Source: Isoetes taiwanensis | Taxonomy: Eukaryota > Streptophyta > Lycopodiopsida > Isoetales > Isoetaceae | Length of the DNA: 64,000 bases | NCBI GenBank assembly: GCA_021234155.1 | Contig: JAJEKV010000831.1 | Location: forward strand, 1 to 64,000 | Reading direction: 5' to 3' | Shown here: in pieces, positions 1 through 13,047 of the stretch | How positions within the stretch are numbered: position 1 is the stretch's first letter | How the letters are laid out: every line of letters begins with the position of its first letter | Translations under genes and position numbers: made by a program | Notes under the pieces: generated by a model | Seen by the model: only the letters and a program-made list of their open reading frames with translations | Database searches by the model: none | Told to the model about the DNA's origin: nothing

Positions 1-1304
1 CGCCCCAAACTCTGAATCGATAGAATGATCAAATGCTAAAATTGTTTATGTTTAAAAAAGGATTAAAAGGTTTATAAAGGTTAAAAGGTCGAGATAGACC
101 TTTTTTAGAAACAAAGGCTTCTGTTTTCCCTAAAACACGCGGGAAAACTATCACTAGTAGCTTGCCACGTCATCACATGCATTTACTAGGGAACTTCCCT
201 AAATAATAATACAAAACAAGGTTTAATTTCTAATTTCTATTCCTTTTAGGTTGAAACGTGCCAATCAACTCTTTTTAATTTGGGATTTTTCCGTTCTGGA
301 TAAAAAGAATTGAATTTTTATAAGTTGATTTCCTAAGGTTTTGGGGTTCTAGCCACGAAAACCTCCGATCTTCTAAAAAAATCATAGAAAAGTATTTGAC
401 ATTTTAGTGGCGCGAAATTAAGTGGTTTGCTTTCATATTTTTATTCTTCCAAATAGCATGCATAAGCCTACGAGGCAATCCCAAATGGGCATTTCCGCTA
501 TGGAAGATAGGTATGAGTCCCAAATTTTGCAATTTGAGATTTTCTTTTCTTCCGTGCTTTCTAAACCCTAATTTACTTCCCTCGCATTCTTCAAATTTTG
601 CATCTAAAGGGGTTGTATCGCTTTGCTTATGATCACTTGCATTGGTGCAAGAATTAGGTCCAAAAATCAAGTTTGTAATGCACGAAAGCATGGAACTGAA
701 TCGCAAGAGGAATTACAGAGATCTTCTGCCATGGAGGTACGGGGATGATTGCATACATTTACATCCACTTTTTTGCTTCTTTGAGTTTGCTACATCCTTA
801 TGAGTATGGTGTCAATAAGAATACATATTTTCTATCTATTGGGATGCTATGGCATTTCTTCTACTTGCATTTTCTTCATTGGAAGATTGGTTCTTAGGAT
901 AGATGAGATCAACTACGTCCATAATTGGAAGATTTTGTTCAAATAAAAAGATAGATGAGATCAAGCTTTAATGTTGTCATCGTGTCTAGATTCGACATGT
1001 GATCCGATCCGACCTACAACCCATCATCTTTAAATCCAATGTAAGAGGGAGATCACATGAAGATGTAGTATTTCTATGCTAAAATTTCCAACCTTTGGTC
1101 ATGCCAAATAATGTAGGTGTCACTAGATCAAACTTTGTTTATTTGATTATCAAATAATTATCCATGTTGGCTCAAGATTATCCGGGGGAGGCAATTTAGT
1201 ACACTAGAAACATGGCAGAGCTGGGAGCCTTTTTGGGTGAGCCTTTGCATATTTCTATTTTGAAGGTGATTAAAATACATAGTTTGGAGACCATTGTATG
1301 TATA
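1..1304. other. AT-rich intergenic DNA
   Basis: No gene is recognisable. A 100-codon open frame on the minus strand (404-706) has no motif or signal I recognise and could be chance. Confidence 0.4.
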
Positions 1305-1520
1305 TTGATTATTTGCAACTCTTTCATGTTAATATATCGAGGGTGAAGTTCTTGCTCTTGATATGTGCTTGGAACATTTTGGCAAGTTCTATGCTATGGC
1401 TATGCTGAAATTGCAAAGTGCAATATCCCTAACCCTTTTCCCACGATTTATGATTTTTCGAGTTTATTCTACATGTTATGTCTAGAAATATTAGGAAAAA
1501 TGGTGTGGAAAAGTGCAAAT
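1305..1520 (+). repeat. Diverged duplication, copy 1
   Basis: About 200 bp starting TTGATTATTTGCAA and ending AAAAGTGCAAAT recurs in the same orientation at 3005-3197, with several small indels. Shared blocks include ATATCCCTAACCCTTTTCC and TACATGTTATGTCTAGAAA. The short ORFs here are not conserved in frame between the copies, so this is noncoding or decayed DNA. Confidence 0.7.
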
Positions 1521-2101
1521 CTCTATATGACATTATGGTTTGTAAGGAAAATTTGATCATTTATAGGTCCACATCAAGAGGCACCTTGTTTTATGATTAT
1601 GATGCAAGGATCCATCCAATTGTCAAATCCATTCACATTCGTGACCAAGCATTTCATGGTGCAATATGTACCCCCAGAGCAAATAAGTCTCATGGGTCAT
1701 TTTCCATTCAAACTTTTCCACTACATGGTCCATTCAACCGCTATCTCTACAAAGAAAATGCACCATGTTAATTTGACCGATTATATGTGAAAGCTCAATC
1801 ATGCCTCTAATTTCAATAAGCTTATTACGGTATGCTCAATCCTATTGTTTTGTTTTCAATAGCCTTTTTCATATCGGGGTTCTATAGCCACCTTAAAGCA
1901 AGATGTTATTGGATTTTATTAGCAAATAAGCAAGAAATATAGCTAATAAAAGGAAGATAAGATCACCATAGAGCTGAGTATCTATTATGAGCGCGTCTCT
2001 ATTGGTAAATGCTTTTACTCTATAAATTTCCGGGATAGTGTTGTATATACTTGAACTCTCATAGCTACTTCTTTAACTTTTACTCATATTATGTGTAGCA
2101 T

Positions 2102-2150
2102 ACTATCTATCTATCTATCTATCTATCTATTCTATCTATCTATCTATCTA
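2102..2150. repeat. (TATC)n microsatellite
   Basis: About twelve TATC units with one interruption (a TTC step near 2130). Unlike the other microsatellites of the window it is not preceded by the LINE 3' terminus. Confidence 0.9.
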
Positions 2151-5100
2151 AGGCAGAGCTTCTTATATGTGCACATCTACAAATGCATTACACCATCAGA
2201 CTTTCCAGATTTTTTATTCCCTACCAAATGTAGTTTGTGCATGAACTCGCATTTTTTCATTCTCCCATTTACCTTTGGATTATGCATGGTTTAAGTGGAA
2301 GGAAACGGTGGATCAAAACACTAAGCATTAAACTCGAGGTTGGTGCTTTAGGTAATGCTAGATGCATCTTCAATATCAACATTCTTAAACATGCCATTAG
2401 AGAAGGTATCGAAAGTGGTTCCAACTTTGCTTTGCTTGAGTTGTGAGGATTATATTAAATGTCCAATTGACATCGTGAAGAGTCCACATTCCATAACGAT
2501 AGAAGTTTTGATCTATGGAAACACTGCTTGCACTTCAGATCCATGTATATTGCATTTCAATATGCTTCCAAGCTCATTCCTTATTATTGCCTGTCATAAT
2601 GTCTTAAATGGTGTCTATTTCTATAAATTAGTTTCTATCGAGCGAGGGGATGGTTGAAGTTTCCGGCACTCCAATTTTACCATTATAAAATGGTCTCCCT
2701 AGAATACCATGCTTGTCAGCCTTGCCTTGGCACATTATGGGTACAATGCACTCTCTTTCTATGCAAAATACGTTTAGCGAGCCTTACACGATCTCCTAGA
2801 TAAATCCTTTCAAACTCTCTTAATATCATTAGATTCATTGAGATTACTAAATCTATATAGTGGAGTAGTTTGTGTTGTAGCGACGGGGATGATTTGAAGG
2901 ATGTGTAAACCCTAGGTTCAGACAGATTTATTTAATGTTTCATGCTGCAAATACTGAGAAGAAGCCATATGTTCCCATTTTAGATAAGAGGTGGTTCAAT
3001 TAAATTGATTATTTGCAATTCTTTCATGTTAATATGTCGGTGAAGTTCTTGCTCTTTTGATATGTTGTTTTGGAACATTTTGGGGAAGTTCTATGTTATG
3101 GCCATTTTTAAATTGTAATCGCAATATCCCTAACCCTTTTCCTATGATTTTCAGTTTATTCTACATGTTATGTCTAGAAATATTAGAAAAGTGCAAGTGT
3201 GATGCGGTTCTTGCAATAAGATTTTTGGACAACAAAACCCCACAAAGATGGATGTTCTATGCCCGTCTATACCTAAAAGAAACATGGTACATCAGACACG
3301 CTTTTTTAGATTATACATTTTCAATTTATATCTTCTTCAAATCTTTGCAATCCTGTTTCAGATCGTGGTTAAATTTCATGATATTTAGGCAAAGAGTGAC
3401 CATGGTAGGTTAGTTCGAGATTGGCCAAAATTTCATTCATATAATTTCGGTTCCCTCTCTATGCATTATATTTTTGGAGCTGTAATCAATTAGGTCACAC
3501 TTTGAGAAGATGCACCTGCAGTATTCAAGATCCCGCCATCTGCAAGCGATTGGCATCAAGAACGCTTTTCTTTTGGTCTGTTTTTCCCTAGAGTACCTTT
3601 TTCTTTTCTCAATTTGGGTGATCTACATATCATGAAACCAATATATTGGGTTTTTTGCTCTCGCTTCTAGAATCGACTTAGTTTTTTGGTAAAAAGGGTT
3701 CTATGCTTTATGACATATTAGATATTTTTCTAAAATTTGATGTTTATGTCTATGTTCGGGTGAAGGTGGAAAATATCGAACCAAAAGCCCAATTTCTTTA
3801 TAGAAGGGGGGCAGTTTGCTAGTGAGATCATTATATACCAAACAGTTTTAATGGAGTCTTCATCTAAGACAAGGCTATATTTCAGGTTCTTTCTATACAT
3901 CAGAACTTCATTTGCATTTTCATTGTAAAGGCTCTTCCTACACATTGAGGGTTGAGGTTCTTCTGCCAGCACAACATTTTTGGATTTAGAGTATATGTAA
4001 TAACCTTTAATGTGAGGCAACTATTGAATATGCTAGCTTTTAAATCTATCGATGATGCTCATGATTATTTAATCGAAATTATCTTAATGATTAACGAGAT
4101 GTTATATTTTTTATCTAATACAATAGATGCTAGGTAGTTTCTTGGTAATGTATGGAAGATGTTGCAGGAAATGAAAGCTGCATGCCAAGAAGCCAAGCAA
4201 GCAGAGTTGACAACTTATCCAAAGATAGCAGTTTCCACTGTGTCCAATTCGTTTCTAATCCACACGTTTTTTGCATTGTTCTATTGGATTTTGATGTTGA
4301 ACGATGTAAAATCACAAGTGCAATTAGCAGTTCTACAGGTGTAATGCGTTCTTAATCCATGCGCAACTAAAACAACACTAAGGAGGTGAAATCGACATCT
4401 TGAGTTTTGACCCCAGATAGGAACTTTCAGGTGTCATTCAATCAATGCATGATTGAGGTTGTAATGGAACAAATAAGAGTTTTCATTTTAATTGCTTATG
4501 ACGCCAAATTTAAGCTATCATTAGCCCCAATTTTCCTTTTGCAAAGGTCAAACAAACGACGCTTGTTATTAAACAACGAAAAATATTGGAACATTATGCA
4601 TTACACAAAAATTGTTCATCTTCTCAACCCTTTTTTGTTGTCTTTAGGTATACATCAGTTCCCTGAAGCAAGCTAAGGTTTTACACTTCACAATTTTGGC
4701 ATGTTCTTCAATTTTCTCACGTTTGATTGATTCTTAGTAGCAAATGGTCGCAAATGGCTGCACCATTAGACCAAATTTAACGGTAGGTAACTGACAAGTA
4801 TCACTTTACATGATGCTTGAACCATGTCTTCAAAATGACACTGAGCTACATGTTTTTAATCCTTGATTTATGGCTGTAGTTGTACGACGCTTCCTATAAT
4901 TTTGATATGTGTTAGAGGAAAGGTTTAGGAATATTTCTGCTTGCAGGAACATAACTCTTTTGTTGTTCTGGCATTTGGATTTTAGCAGAAGTAAGTAGGT
5001 AACATATTGATATGATAGATGAAAAATGCATTGGAGCTGCAAATGCTTTGGAGCTGGAAGTTGTTAGAGAACTGATGCAATTGAAGTTTTTAGTTCATCA

Positions 5101-5860
5101 GGGATAGAAGATGGATGGTAGACAACAAGTAGAAAATGGTAATTTCTAGACATTGAAGTTATGTGTCATGTTTGCAATATGCTATTGCACATAACAGATC
5201 ACAACTTTAGCCTGGTTCCTTTACTAGGTTGCCAAGAGATTATAAAGGTAAATGTTCTATATTTAACAATCAAGTGAATACATGCCAGCGATTTAGACTG
5301 CAAGGCCCATACTATTGATGATTTGTTATAGTTACTAGCATACAGAAGAGGATTTTGGTTTTGATGTTTTTTAAATGTTTGCATAAATTTCTTTTTCTTC
5401 TTGGTGTTACCATTGTGGGCTCATTTGTTCCAAGGTCTTCCATTAGGTCGACGCATTTTATTTTTGAATGCTACATGCAATTTCAAAGGTAACACTTCTA
5501 AAATTGATTTGTTTAAAAATGTATGCCTATACCTTTTGTATTAATGACTTTCATGGACCCTTGATGTTGCAATTTACTTTTGACAAATGCTAAATGTGTC
5601 TAGCAAGCAAAGACTAATGAGCTTATTGCCTCTATTTGTCTCTTGACAATCACACTCCCTAACGCTCAACCCTAACCATTGCAACTTTACTTTTAAGGTC
5701 AAGCACATTTTAAAACTCTTAATTTGGCCTAGGAGATGCAAAGTAATTATGTCTAAGCAAATTTAATGAGATTACCAACTACCCAAAAGCAATTAAATGA
5801 ATATATATTGCCATTTCCTATATACGCCACTCCCAACTAATAATATTGTCACAAATGCTT
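2151..5860. other. Intergenic DNA with the second duplication copy
   Basis: Copy 2 of the 1305-1520 duplication lies at 3005-3197. Other short ORFs on both strands (2355-2657, 3730-4020, 4407-4676) show no recognisable motif. I see no convincing gene. Confidence 0.4.
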
Positions 5861-6005
5861 CCTATCTCATATGCCAAAGATATTATTGCAAATTAGATTT
5901 ACAGAACTTAGCGATGGGCCATGTGGTTTCTATCTCATATGTCAAAAGATATAATTGCATTAAAATTAGAGTTGCACACCTTAGCAATGGGTGGGCCATG
6001 TGGTT
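5861..6005. repeat. Two-copy tandem duplication of about 70 bp
   Basis: 5861-5928 and 5929-6005 share TATCTCATATGYCAAA near the start and GGGCCATGTGGTT at the end, with about 20 percent divergence between. Confidence 0.75.
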
Positions 6006-6234
6006 TTATATGATCGAGTGGTCATGTCTTAAAAACGTTGCTATGGCTCCGTATCATATAGTTTTACAGATTGCACAAGTCTTTACAAATCTTATGGTTA
6101 GCCCATAACGAAATAATTATGTAACAAACTCCGACGGTTAGGTACCACTAGAAGACATGTTCTATGTAATACTATGCTTAACTACTATTCTTAGAAAAAA
6201 ATGGAGCTCATCACGCTTATTTATGGAGAATAAG

Positions 6235-6439
6235 ACGCTCATATCTTATAACTCTGTCACCTTATATTTGACACAAATTGCACTCTCTCCAATGCGGATT
6301 TTGATAAGAGTAGGTCGTTCGTGTTCATGCTAAAGCCTGGATGCTCATTATATCACCATATATTTGATGCAACTTGCACTTGCTCTCCAAGGCCATTTTG
6401 ATTGAAAAATGCTTTTTTCAGGTTGGTGCTAAAGCCCGG
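6235..6439. repeat. Two-copy tandem duplication of about 100 bp
   Basis: 6235-6340 and 6341-6439 both run from an (G)ATGCTCAT or GACGCTCAT start through TATATTTGAYRCAA, CTTGCAC or ATTGCAC and TTTTGAT to TGCTAAAGCCYGG. The copies are diverged. Confidence 0.7.
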
Positions 6440-6552
6440 CAACGCCGGGCATCCATAACTAGTCTTAGTTAAATACTCGTTATGGTGCCCTCTTCTTAGG
6501 GCTTTTAGATCCATATGAACTCGAAATGAGGCTTTGGGCAATTTGTGTTTAA

Positions 6553-6603
6553 ATATACAAGAAACTTTATCGCGCGCCAAAGCCCGCCGCGAACGCTTTC
6601 TCT
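6553..6603 (+). repeat. Dispersed GC hairpin element, copy 1
   Basis: TATACAAGAAACTTTATCGC is followed by a GC-rich inverted repeat (GCGCC...CCGCC) and GAACGCTTTCT. The same layout occurs at 13600-13645 (minus), 17901-17947 and 52745-52791. This copy is the most diverged. Confidence 0.65.
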
Positions 6604-7150
6604 CGATCCCCCGTCCTCTACTAATCACTTACCGGTGTTGCGATCAAGGACCATTGTATTCCCAAGATACCTATGGCTGCTATGACTATGGATTTAGAAA
6701 CACGATCTAGAGTTGACATTTAACTTCTCATTTTTTTTCAACCTTAGATACTTCCATAATCATTATACTACGTTCACCATGGAAAAGTTGGACCTAGTGC
6801 TTAATCTTTTTATATGAAATGTTGTTCCCGACCTCACCATGCAAGATCTAATTGGATGCATAGAAACTCGGGTATCTAAACTTGTATGGCTATGATAAGA
6901 ACTTTGCAAGACAGAACAACAAATGAGCGACTTGATACAGTGACGTAATAAACGGTAGGCCCAAATTACTGTCAAATTCTGCGTGTTCCATTCAATAGAA
7001 GATTCTAGTCTCTTACATTATGTAATAAGTAATTCATCTGACAAAAGATGCGTAAGCAATTATTCTAAGTCACAACATTATTTTTTAGACATTTGAAAGT
7101 CAATCCAGGTAGTTAGTTAAGTGTCATCTTTATTCTTAATAAACCTAGAT

Positions 7151-7245
7151 ATCAATGTTACCATTCAGGAAAAAAAAGTGCAAATCCCAAACTATTCATC
7201 AATGTTTAACCATTCAGGAAAAAAAGTGCAAATCCCAAACTATTC
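7151..7245. repeat. Two-copy tandem repeat of 47-48 bp
   Basis: The unit ATCAATGTT...CAGGAAAAAAA...GTGCAAATCCCAAACTATTC occurs at 7151-7197 and 7198-7245, nearly identical, so the duplication is recent. Confidence 0.85.
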
Positions 7246-8065
7246 AGCACAATAGAAAGATAGTAGTTTTAGGTCATGCCATTAGGCAGCATTCAACTGG
7301 ACATGTGACCACACACCACACTATATTGCTTTAGGCCGAGCCACTTATCAAAGCAGTGGATTCGAAGATGGTGTGGACGCCATGTTGGTGGCATGGCAGC
7401 CTTGTGATTGGTGGGTTTTTGAATGCACAAGCATGATGTTCGAGAAGAACATACCTGCTCCGACTAAATGTTGAGTTTTGGAAGAAATGCCATGCCAAAC
7501 TCAACGCATTGGACTAGTTAAGTCGCGGCAATACGTGACTATGAACAAAGCATATTGTTCCTAACCGTGGTAAATCAACCTTTTTGTATATTGTATAGAA
7601 TAGTCTTATTGTCAGTGACAAGAATTGTGTTACATTGTTTGTGGTTAGCAACGGCTGACAATTTTCCAATGCCCATGACCACCATTCCTTGATCCTGTGT
7701 GTGTAGTGTAAATACCTAGGCCTAGAGATAGAAATCAACTGTTTAGTCCCCAAGTGTTTGCCAAGGTTCCAGGGTATCTAGGAAGTACTTTTTACCATAA
7801 CACCAGTGGATCATTACCAGTGACAAATTGAAACCTTTTTTTGCCCGCAAAAGAAAGAAATGGAAATGGTATGTGGAGGCGTAGCAATTATTCTAGATCA
7901 ATGGCCTTCCAATCCTTGGACTGGCTATGTCTAGATAATTTTAGAGGCATAAATTTACCACTACCATTAGCATTATCTTCTCTTATTCTTGGTAGCCTTT
8001 TAATATTTGGTTATTGTATTTGGTGATGGGGCCTAGTCCCCGGGTTTTAGATGGGCTGTTGCCCT

Positions 8066-8130
8066 TGCATGTGTCGTCCCATAACCCGTTGGGTTCCCGT
8101 GGACGTAAAAATTCTTATCTTATCTTATTA
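8066..8130 (+). mobile_element. 3' terminus of a family-A LINE with TCTTA tail
   Basis: GTCCCATAACCCGTTGGG then TCCCGTGGACGTAAAA is followed by about three units of TCTTA (8111-8130). The same terminus, ending GTGGACGNTAAAA or close to it, precedes microsatellites at 20541, 26685, 33492 and 49195. Only the 3' end is recognisable, as expected of 5'-truncated LINE copies. Confidence 0.7.
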
Positions 8131-8366
8131 TTGTCTGCCAAAAACAACTTTCTCATCGTTATTTTTGGGAAAAGAATACTTGATATATTTTCTCGCCAAG
8201 GAAACCTGCAATTACTCAAATTTCTAGAACAAAACTGTCAAGTTATTTTGCCCACGAGCAAAGCTTCTCTCCAAGCTCCTACTCCATCTGTGACATGACA
8301 GTAAATGCATCCACTTTAATAGGCTTAAGTGACAAATGACCCTAATGTTTAAGAGATAAAGCTTAC

Positions 8367-8482
8367 CCAAGCAGTAAGACTATTTCTTTCATCCATAAGG
8401 CCAAGGCTCTTTAGTCTTCTCTCTGCATAATATTCAAGCCTGTCCAGCTCCTCCATGTGCCTCTCAAACCAGATCAAGAGCT
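8367..8482 (-). CDS. Candidate internal exon of an unidentified gene
   Basis: On the minus strand an open stretch reads FERHMEELDRLEYYAERR and continues about fifteen residues to a GTAAGC donor at 8366-8361. It is rich in E, R and L like a helical segment. The 5' limit is uncertain: an AG precedes AGCTCTTGATCTGG near 8482, and the upstream frame (8474-8737) ends in a stop. I do not recognise the family and found no partner exons. Confidence 0.3.
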
Positions 8483-10088
8483 CTCAGAGAACTCCGCTTC
8501 GCCAAAGGCATAACCGCGGGCAATCATCATTCTTGGCCTTAGTGTATCCTCCCCAATAAGAGCAAGGTCCTGATAGTGTCCAGAATAATGACTCAGAATA
8601 TATGTTGAACGCACTTTTACCAACATAACAAATAATAGACAAACATCATAACCATGTTCAGCACTCCATAGGAGGGTTTCATTCACATACAAAGAACTTT
8701 GGAGCGGGTTTGAAATATGGTGCCAAGGGCCAACCACATAGAAGGAACTAGAAATATCTTCATTTAAGGTACAATGTAAACCATGAATAATGCTTTTGCA
8801 CCAAACTCACTTATGCACAGGAAACATTGCAATGTAAATTTCTGAATTCAAGAAATCATAAGCCTTTTTCCCCAGAAACGTCATCCAATCAAAATTTAAA
8901 TGCAACCGGGCTTCCTTGTGCAGATTGGGAAAGAAGGCAAAAGCTATATGCCAATAATGAAAACTTGTTTGCCTTTTAGAATATATGATTATGTACCACA
9001 TAGAAACCCTAAGAGACAAAAATATCTAATGTATGAAGCATGAGATTAAAACTATTGTTGTCATAGACGAGAACCAGATAAAAAAAAATCCACCTCTTCT
9101 ATTGTAGATGAATATCCTGCTAAGAAAGAGGAACATCCCTCAATCATCGCTGACATAATGCTTCTTCATTGTCACGGCTTAACCTGTAAGCTCGGATGAC
9201 CCCATACAAAGATTCCTAAATAAGGCCTACAACAAGAAAAGTGTGCTTTTAAACAATAAATACATGCTCCCACCAAGCGCAACTTAGAAAGGCCAGCATC
9301 TCTTCTGGTTGCCTGTTGCCTGTTGCCTTCATGGATACAGTTAAATTTATTGTGTTCAAAAGTCCTTTACTCTTCTGGGCGAACACAAGCTACATCCCTA
9401 TTTCATTTTCAAAGAAAAGCTGCGGATTATTAGAGGCTTGCGTCTGTGCTAAAGCGGCCCCGATTGACATTCAATCTATTCCGAGAAAAAATAGAGAAGG
9501 GGATTTCCCTGATGTATATCACATACGATGCTATTATCCACAGATTCTAAAAGTCTGGCAGTACCTAGCAATTGGATAGAACTCATAACTATAAGTAATG
9601 TGCTAAAAAGTGATCGATCTGAACTAAGTCCCCGGCATCTGGACCTATTCCATCTTCCCGCCAGCCCCATTTTTTTCCTTCCATGCCATGGCCATGGCCA
9701 TAGCCACATTTTGCACAGGGCGAAGCCCAAGTTTTAACATATGTGCCTAGAGAGTCATGTTTGCCTGCCTAGCTTATGTTTTGCCCTTTTTTTTTGCTCT
9801 GTTTGTGTATGTTCTCGCAGGTGCGCTCCTTTCATTATGGGTTCAGTATTTCCAAAAGAGAGAGCTGAAACTTCATTTTATCTCCAGTTATAATCTTAGA
9901 AATTGGTTTCCCAATGTGTCCTGTTCATGTTTTGATTCCACAAAAGAGGTAAGATCTCTGAACAAAACTCACAAGCAAGATATATTTACGCCCTTAGTGC
10001 ACAGACCAACGCCATAGCAATGCCCATACCAAGGGTTTGTGTTTGGATTCAAGGAAAACATTGCATAAAAAGAGAAGGAATCGAACTA
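8483..10088. other. Intergenic DNA, no gene seen
   Basis: Short ORFs at 8474-8737 and 9316-9737 on both strands overlap one another and carry no recognisable motif. Confidence 0.35.
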
Positions 10089-10132
10089 GACTCAATTGGA
10101 AGTAAGAGTAGACTCAATTGGAAGTAAGAGTA
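10089..10132. repeat. 22-bp tandem repeat, two copies
   Basis: GACTCAATTGGAAGTAAGAG plus TA is repeated exactly at 10089-10110 and 10111-10132. A second small duplication of about 22 bp (GGATTGCTTCCAAAGCAAGA) lies at 10298-10342. Confidence 0.85.
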
Positions 10133-11267
10133 GACTTACTTGGAAGCAATCGAAGGGGCAGAGCCGATTTGAGCAACCGATTTCAGAATTATACAGTGGG
10201 CAACACTTCTTATATGGCAAATGCCGGCTCAAGCTGTCCACCGCCAGACTGGATCATTTAATTTACCTTCAAGCTGTCGCGACAGATCCAGAGCAGAGGA
10301 TTGCTTCCAAAGCAAGAAAAGGATTGCTTCCAAAGCAAGAAATCCGGAGCCCGTCAAATTTTCTTTCTTATTTTCATTTATTCTTTTTCTAAAACACGTG
10401 TCTCTCCCATTTTTTTTGCTGTGGACAAAATATTACTCTCAAACAGAAATGGGGACTGCATTATATATGTTTACATAATGGAACAAGAGTACATGGTTTG
10501 ATATATTTGATATATTGCATTAACGTTTGTGACTTGCAAATGTTTGAAATATATACCACTCCATTCATATTTCATGGATCATAAAAATTGTGGATGGCTA
10601 TTCCAGTCACCCCTCGAATAAATAGCATGGGGTTTTCGATGGGGAAATAGGAGTTTATACATATGTATTGTTTGTTTTCCTTGTGTTGTTTTTCATTTCC
10701 AATTCTTTTGTGTAGTGATAATAATGTATTTTGTTATGGTGTGCATTAATGTTTGTGAGTAGACTCACAAATGATTGAACCAACAAACTTTAAGAGTTAT
10801 TATTAGACATACACATGAAAAGCTCGTGCAAGCCATGTACTCCGTGTATTATATCCAACCATGGAGTTATAGTTGTAGTATAGTTGTAATTTTGTTGATG
10901 TGAACAAAAATAGTTGCGCTATTAGACAATAGGACAAAAGATCCATAATTGTCTTTGATGGCATCTGCAACCATTCAAAAGACACTCTTGCTTATGGTCC
11001 ATCAATGAATGCGGCCATGTCACATCATATCAATCCTAGGGGAGTGATTCGACAAAAGGTTGTCGAACTAGGATGTGACGATGCAGGCGCAATTTAAGTG
11101 TGGCTATGTTATAATCAAGCTCGAAAAACAATTGTGTGGTAGGGCAACACAATATTGTATACTTGTTCAATGAAGAATTTATGCCAATCGTAATTTTTAT
11201 TGGAAGAGCAAAGAGCAATTTATTAAATAGTGCTATAAACTTATGCACCATTTGAAATGAAGTTGGC

Positions 11268-11316
11268 ATCTATTATTACTACCTATATAAACATCTATTA
11301 TTACTACCTATATAAA
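11268..11316. repeat. 24-bp tandem repeat, two copies
   Basis: ATCTATTATTACTACCTATA plus TAAA occurs twice, with one base of overlap at the junction. Confidence 0.8.
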
Positions 11317-11850
11317 GGTCGTATATTTTCTATTCGCACAAAATCAGAAACTAATATTTCTGGGCCGAGAGCAGCCCTGGCGCTCGACATGTACAATTTT
11401 TGGCTCATTTCTAAAACCTTAAAAAAAAAAAAGAAAAATTAGATGGTTGACACGTAATAGGGGACGACGGAATTTTCCCAGTTTGGTGATGCGGTAATCT
11501 TCACATTGCTTGCTCTGCGAGCAACACCTGCTCTGGATTTTGAGCAAGGCCCGATGTATGGAAGCCCAAAATTAATTGTCTCTATTCTTAGATGAGCTTT
11601 GTTCTTTGATTTGATTCCGGTCACTAAAGCTTTCTACTCGTCCTGCACCACCCACCAAGGGCATCGGGAGAAGCATTCTTCTTCCCTGGTCAGAATTAGA
11701 CAATTGCTTAGCATAAGCCCTGAATCGGGCAATGCTTAGACTGCAGATGTAACCATAGCCACTCCATCACTCCATGCGTGGCAGTCTTGTGCAACCCCAG
11801 ACTCTTCACTGGAACTAAGCATGCTCCAAATCTTCCATGGAAGCAAATCG

Positions 11851-12033
11851 ATGGCTACTAATCTTCAAGCAAACTCTGAGGACCTGTGCACTGTGATTTA
11901 CTGCAGAAGCCCTGCAGATGCTCCTGCAAAATATGATGCAAAAGGTGTGGGTTCTAATTTACTGCAGGATTTGCCAGCCGTGGATGAATTTTTGCATTCC
12001 AGCATCATTGTCCATCACCAGGGGTCGAATTAA
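11851..12033 (+). CDS. Small hypothetical ORF
   Basis: A 60-residue frame starts MATNLQANSEDLCTVIYC and ends with TAA at 12031-12033. Its composition is protein-like (acidic, no low complexity), but no domain, signal peptide or neighbour supports a function. A first ATG at 11821 is in the same frame. It could be an isolated exon or chance. Confidence 0.2.
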   Translation: MATNLQANSEDLCTVIYCRSPADAPAKYDAKGVGSNLLQDLPAVDEFLHSSIIVHHQGSN

Positions 12034-12420
12034 TGGACAAATTTGTCCCCATTGAAAAACCTCAATATTTTCGATTTCTTATTTTTAGGCTTCTATCTTA
12101 TCATAATTGTGATTGATGCTAATGTTGCAGGGAATACATGGCTTATTTTGTAGGTACAACTATTTCACAAGTTCATGTAGCATTCTCCTTTTTAAAAGGT
12201 AAAATCCCAGTTTTATTTTTATTGGTAGTATATATGATCAGTCTCTAAAATAGAGGAAGGTTCTGTCTTAAATTGTAGGCTCTCATATCGACTTGCTGCA
12301 AGTAGGATTTATCCAAGTGAACCATCCAAGCGAAAGGAGTTTATTACAAAGTTTCCAATGAATCATGTGAAGACCATCTTTACGGTCTCCGATGACACTT
12401 ATATGAATATAAAGTGAAAT

Positions 12421-12481
12421 CTAAGCATTACATGAATATGGGTAAGTGAACCTAAGCATTACATGAATATGGGTAAGTGAA
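12421..12481. repeat. 30-bp tandem repeat, two copies
   Basis: CTAAGCATTACATGAATATG plus GGTAAGTGAA occurs at 12421-12450 and 12452-12481 without a mismatch. Confidence 0.85.
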
Positions 12482-13047
12482 TCTAACCTCTTTTTAGTTC
12501 CTTGAGATCTTGCATCCTTTGACGGGACTTGCAGAGTTCTTTTCTCTGATTTGGCCGCAAAAAGAGTAAGGAGAAAGAGCTAAAAAAATTCTTTTCCATG
12601 TTGTCTGAGTTTGTGGGTATTGGAGCTAATTATGTTCTAGTCTGGATATTTTTGCAGAGCTGGCAGGCCCAGAGCTTCAAGCTTCACACTCAACACTGTG
12701 ATTTCATGTGTGGTTTCAAAGAGGTCGATGTGATTGAAAGGATCCATAAGAAGTGATTCAATATCTGATGATGACCATGTCTTGGAGGTAAAGTATCAAG
12801 TAGCAAAAGCATAAGCTATCATTTAGGACATTTCTGAATGTAAGATTTAATAATTCTTTTTCCAAAGCCCTTCTATCAAGTTCATCTATTCCAAACATAT
12901 ACTTCTCCAAGTGCCTGCAGATGCATTTAAGCTATGTATATTTGATGCAAGTTGTTTTGTAAGCATTTTAGCATTGTTTGAGTTTTTTAAGTTGTTGCAA
13001 TCATTAAGCATTATACATTTTTCCTGAACTAGGCTGTTGTTTTGCAG

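Noticed and set aside
404-706. 100-codon minus-strand ORF as a gene
   Set aside because: No motif, start context or splice support; its length is compatible with chance.
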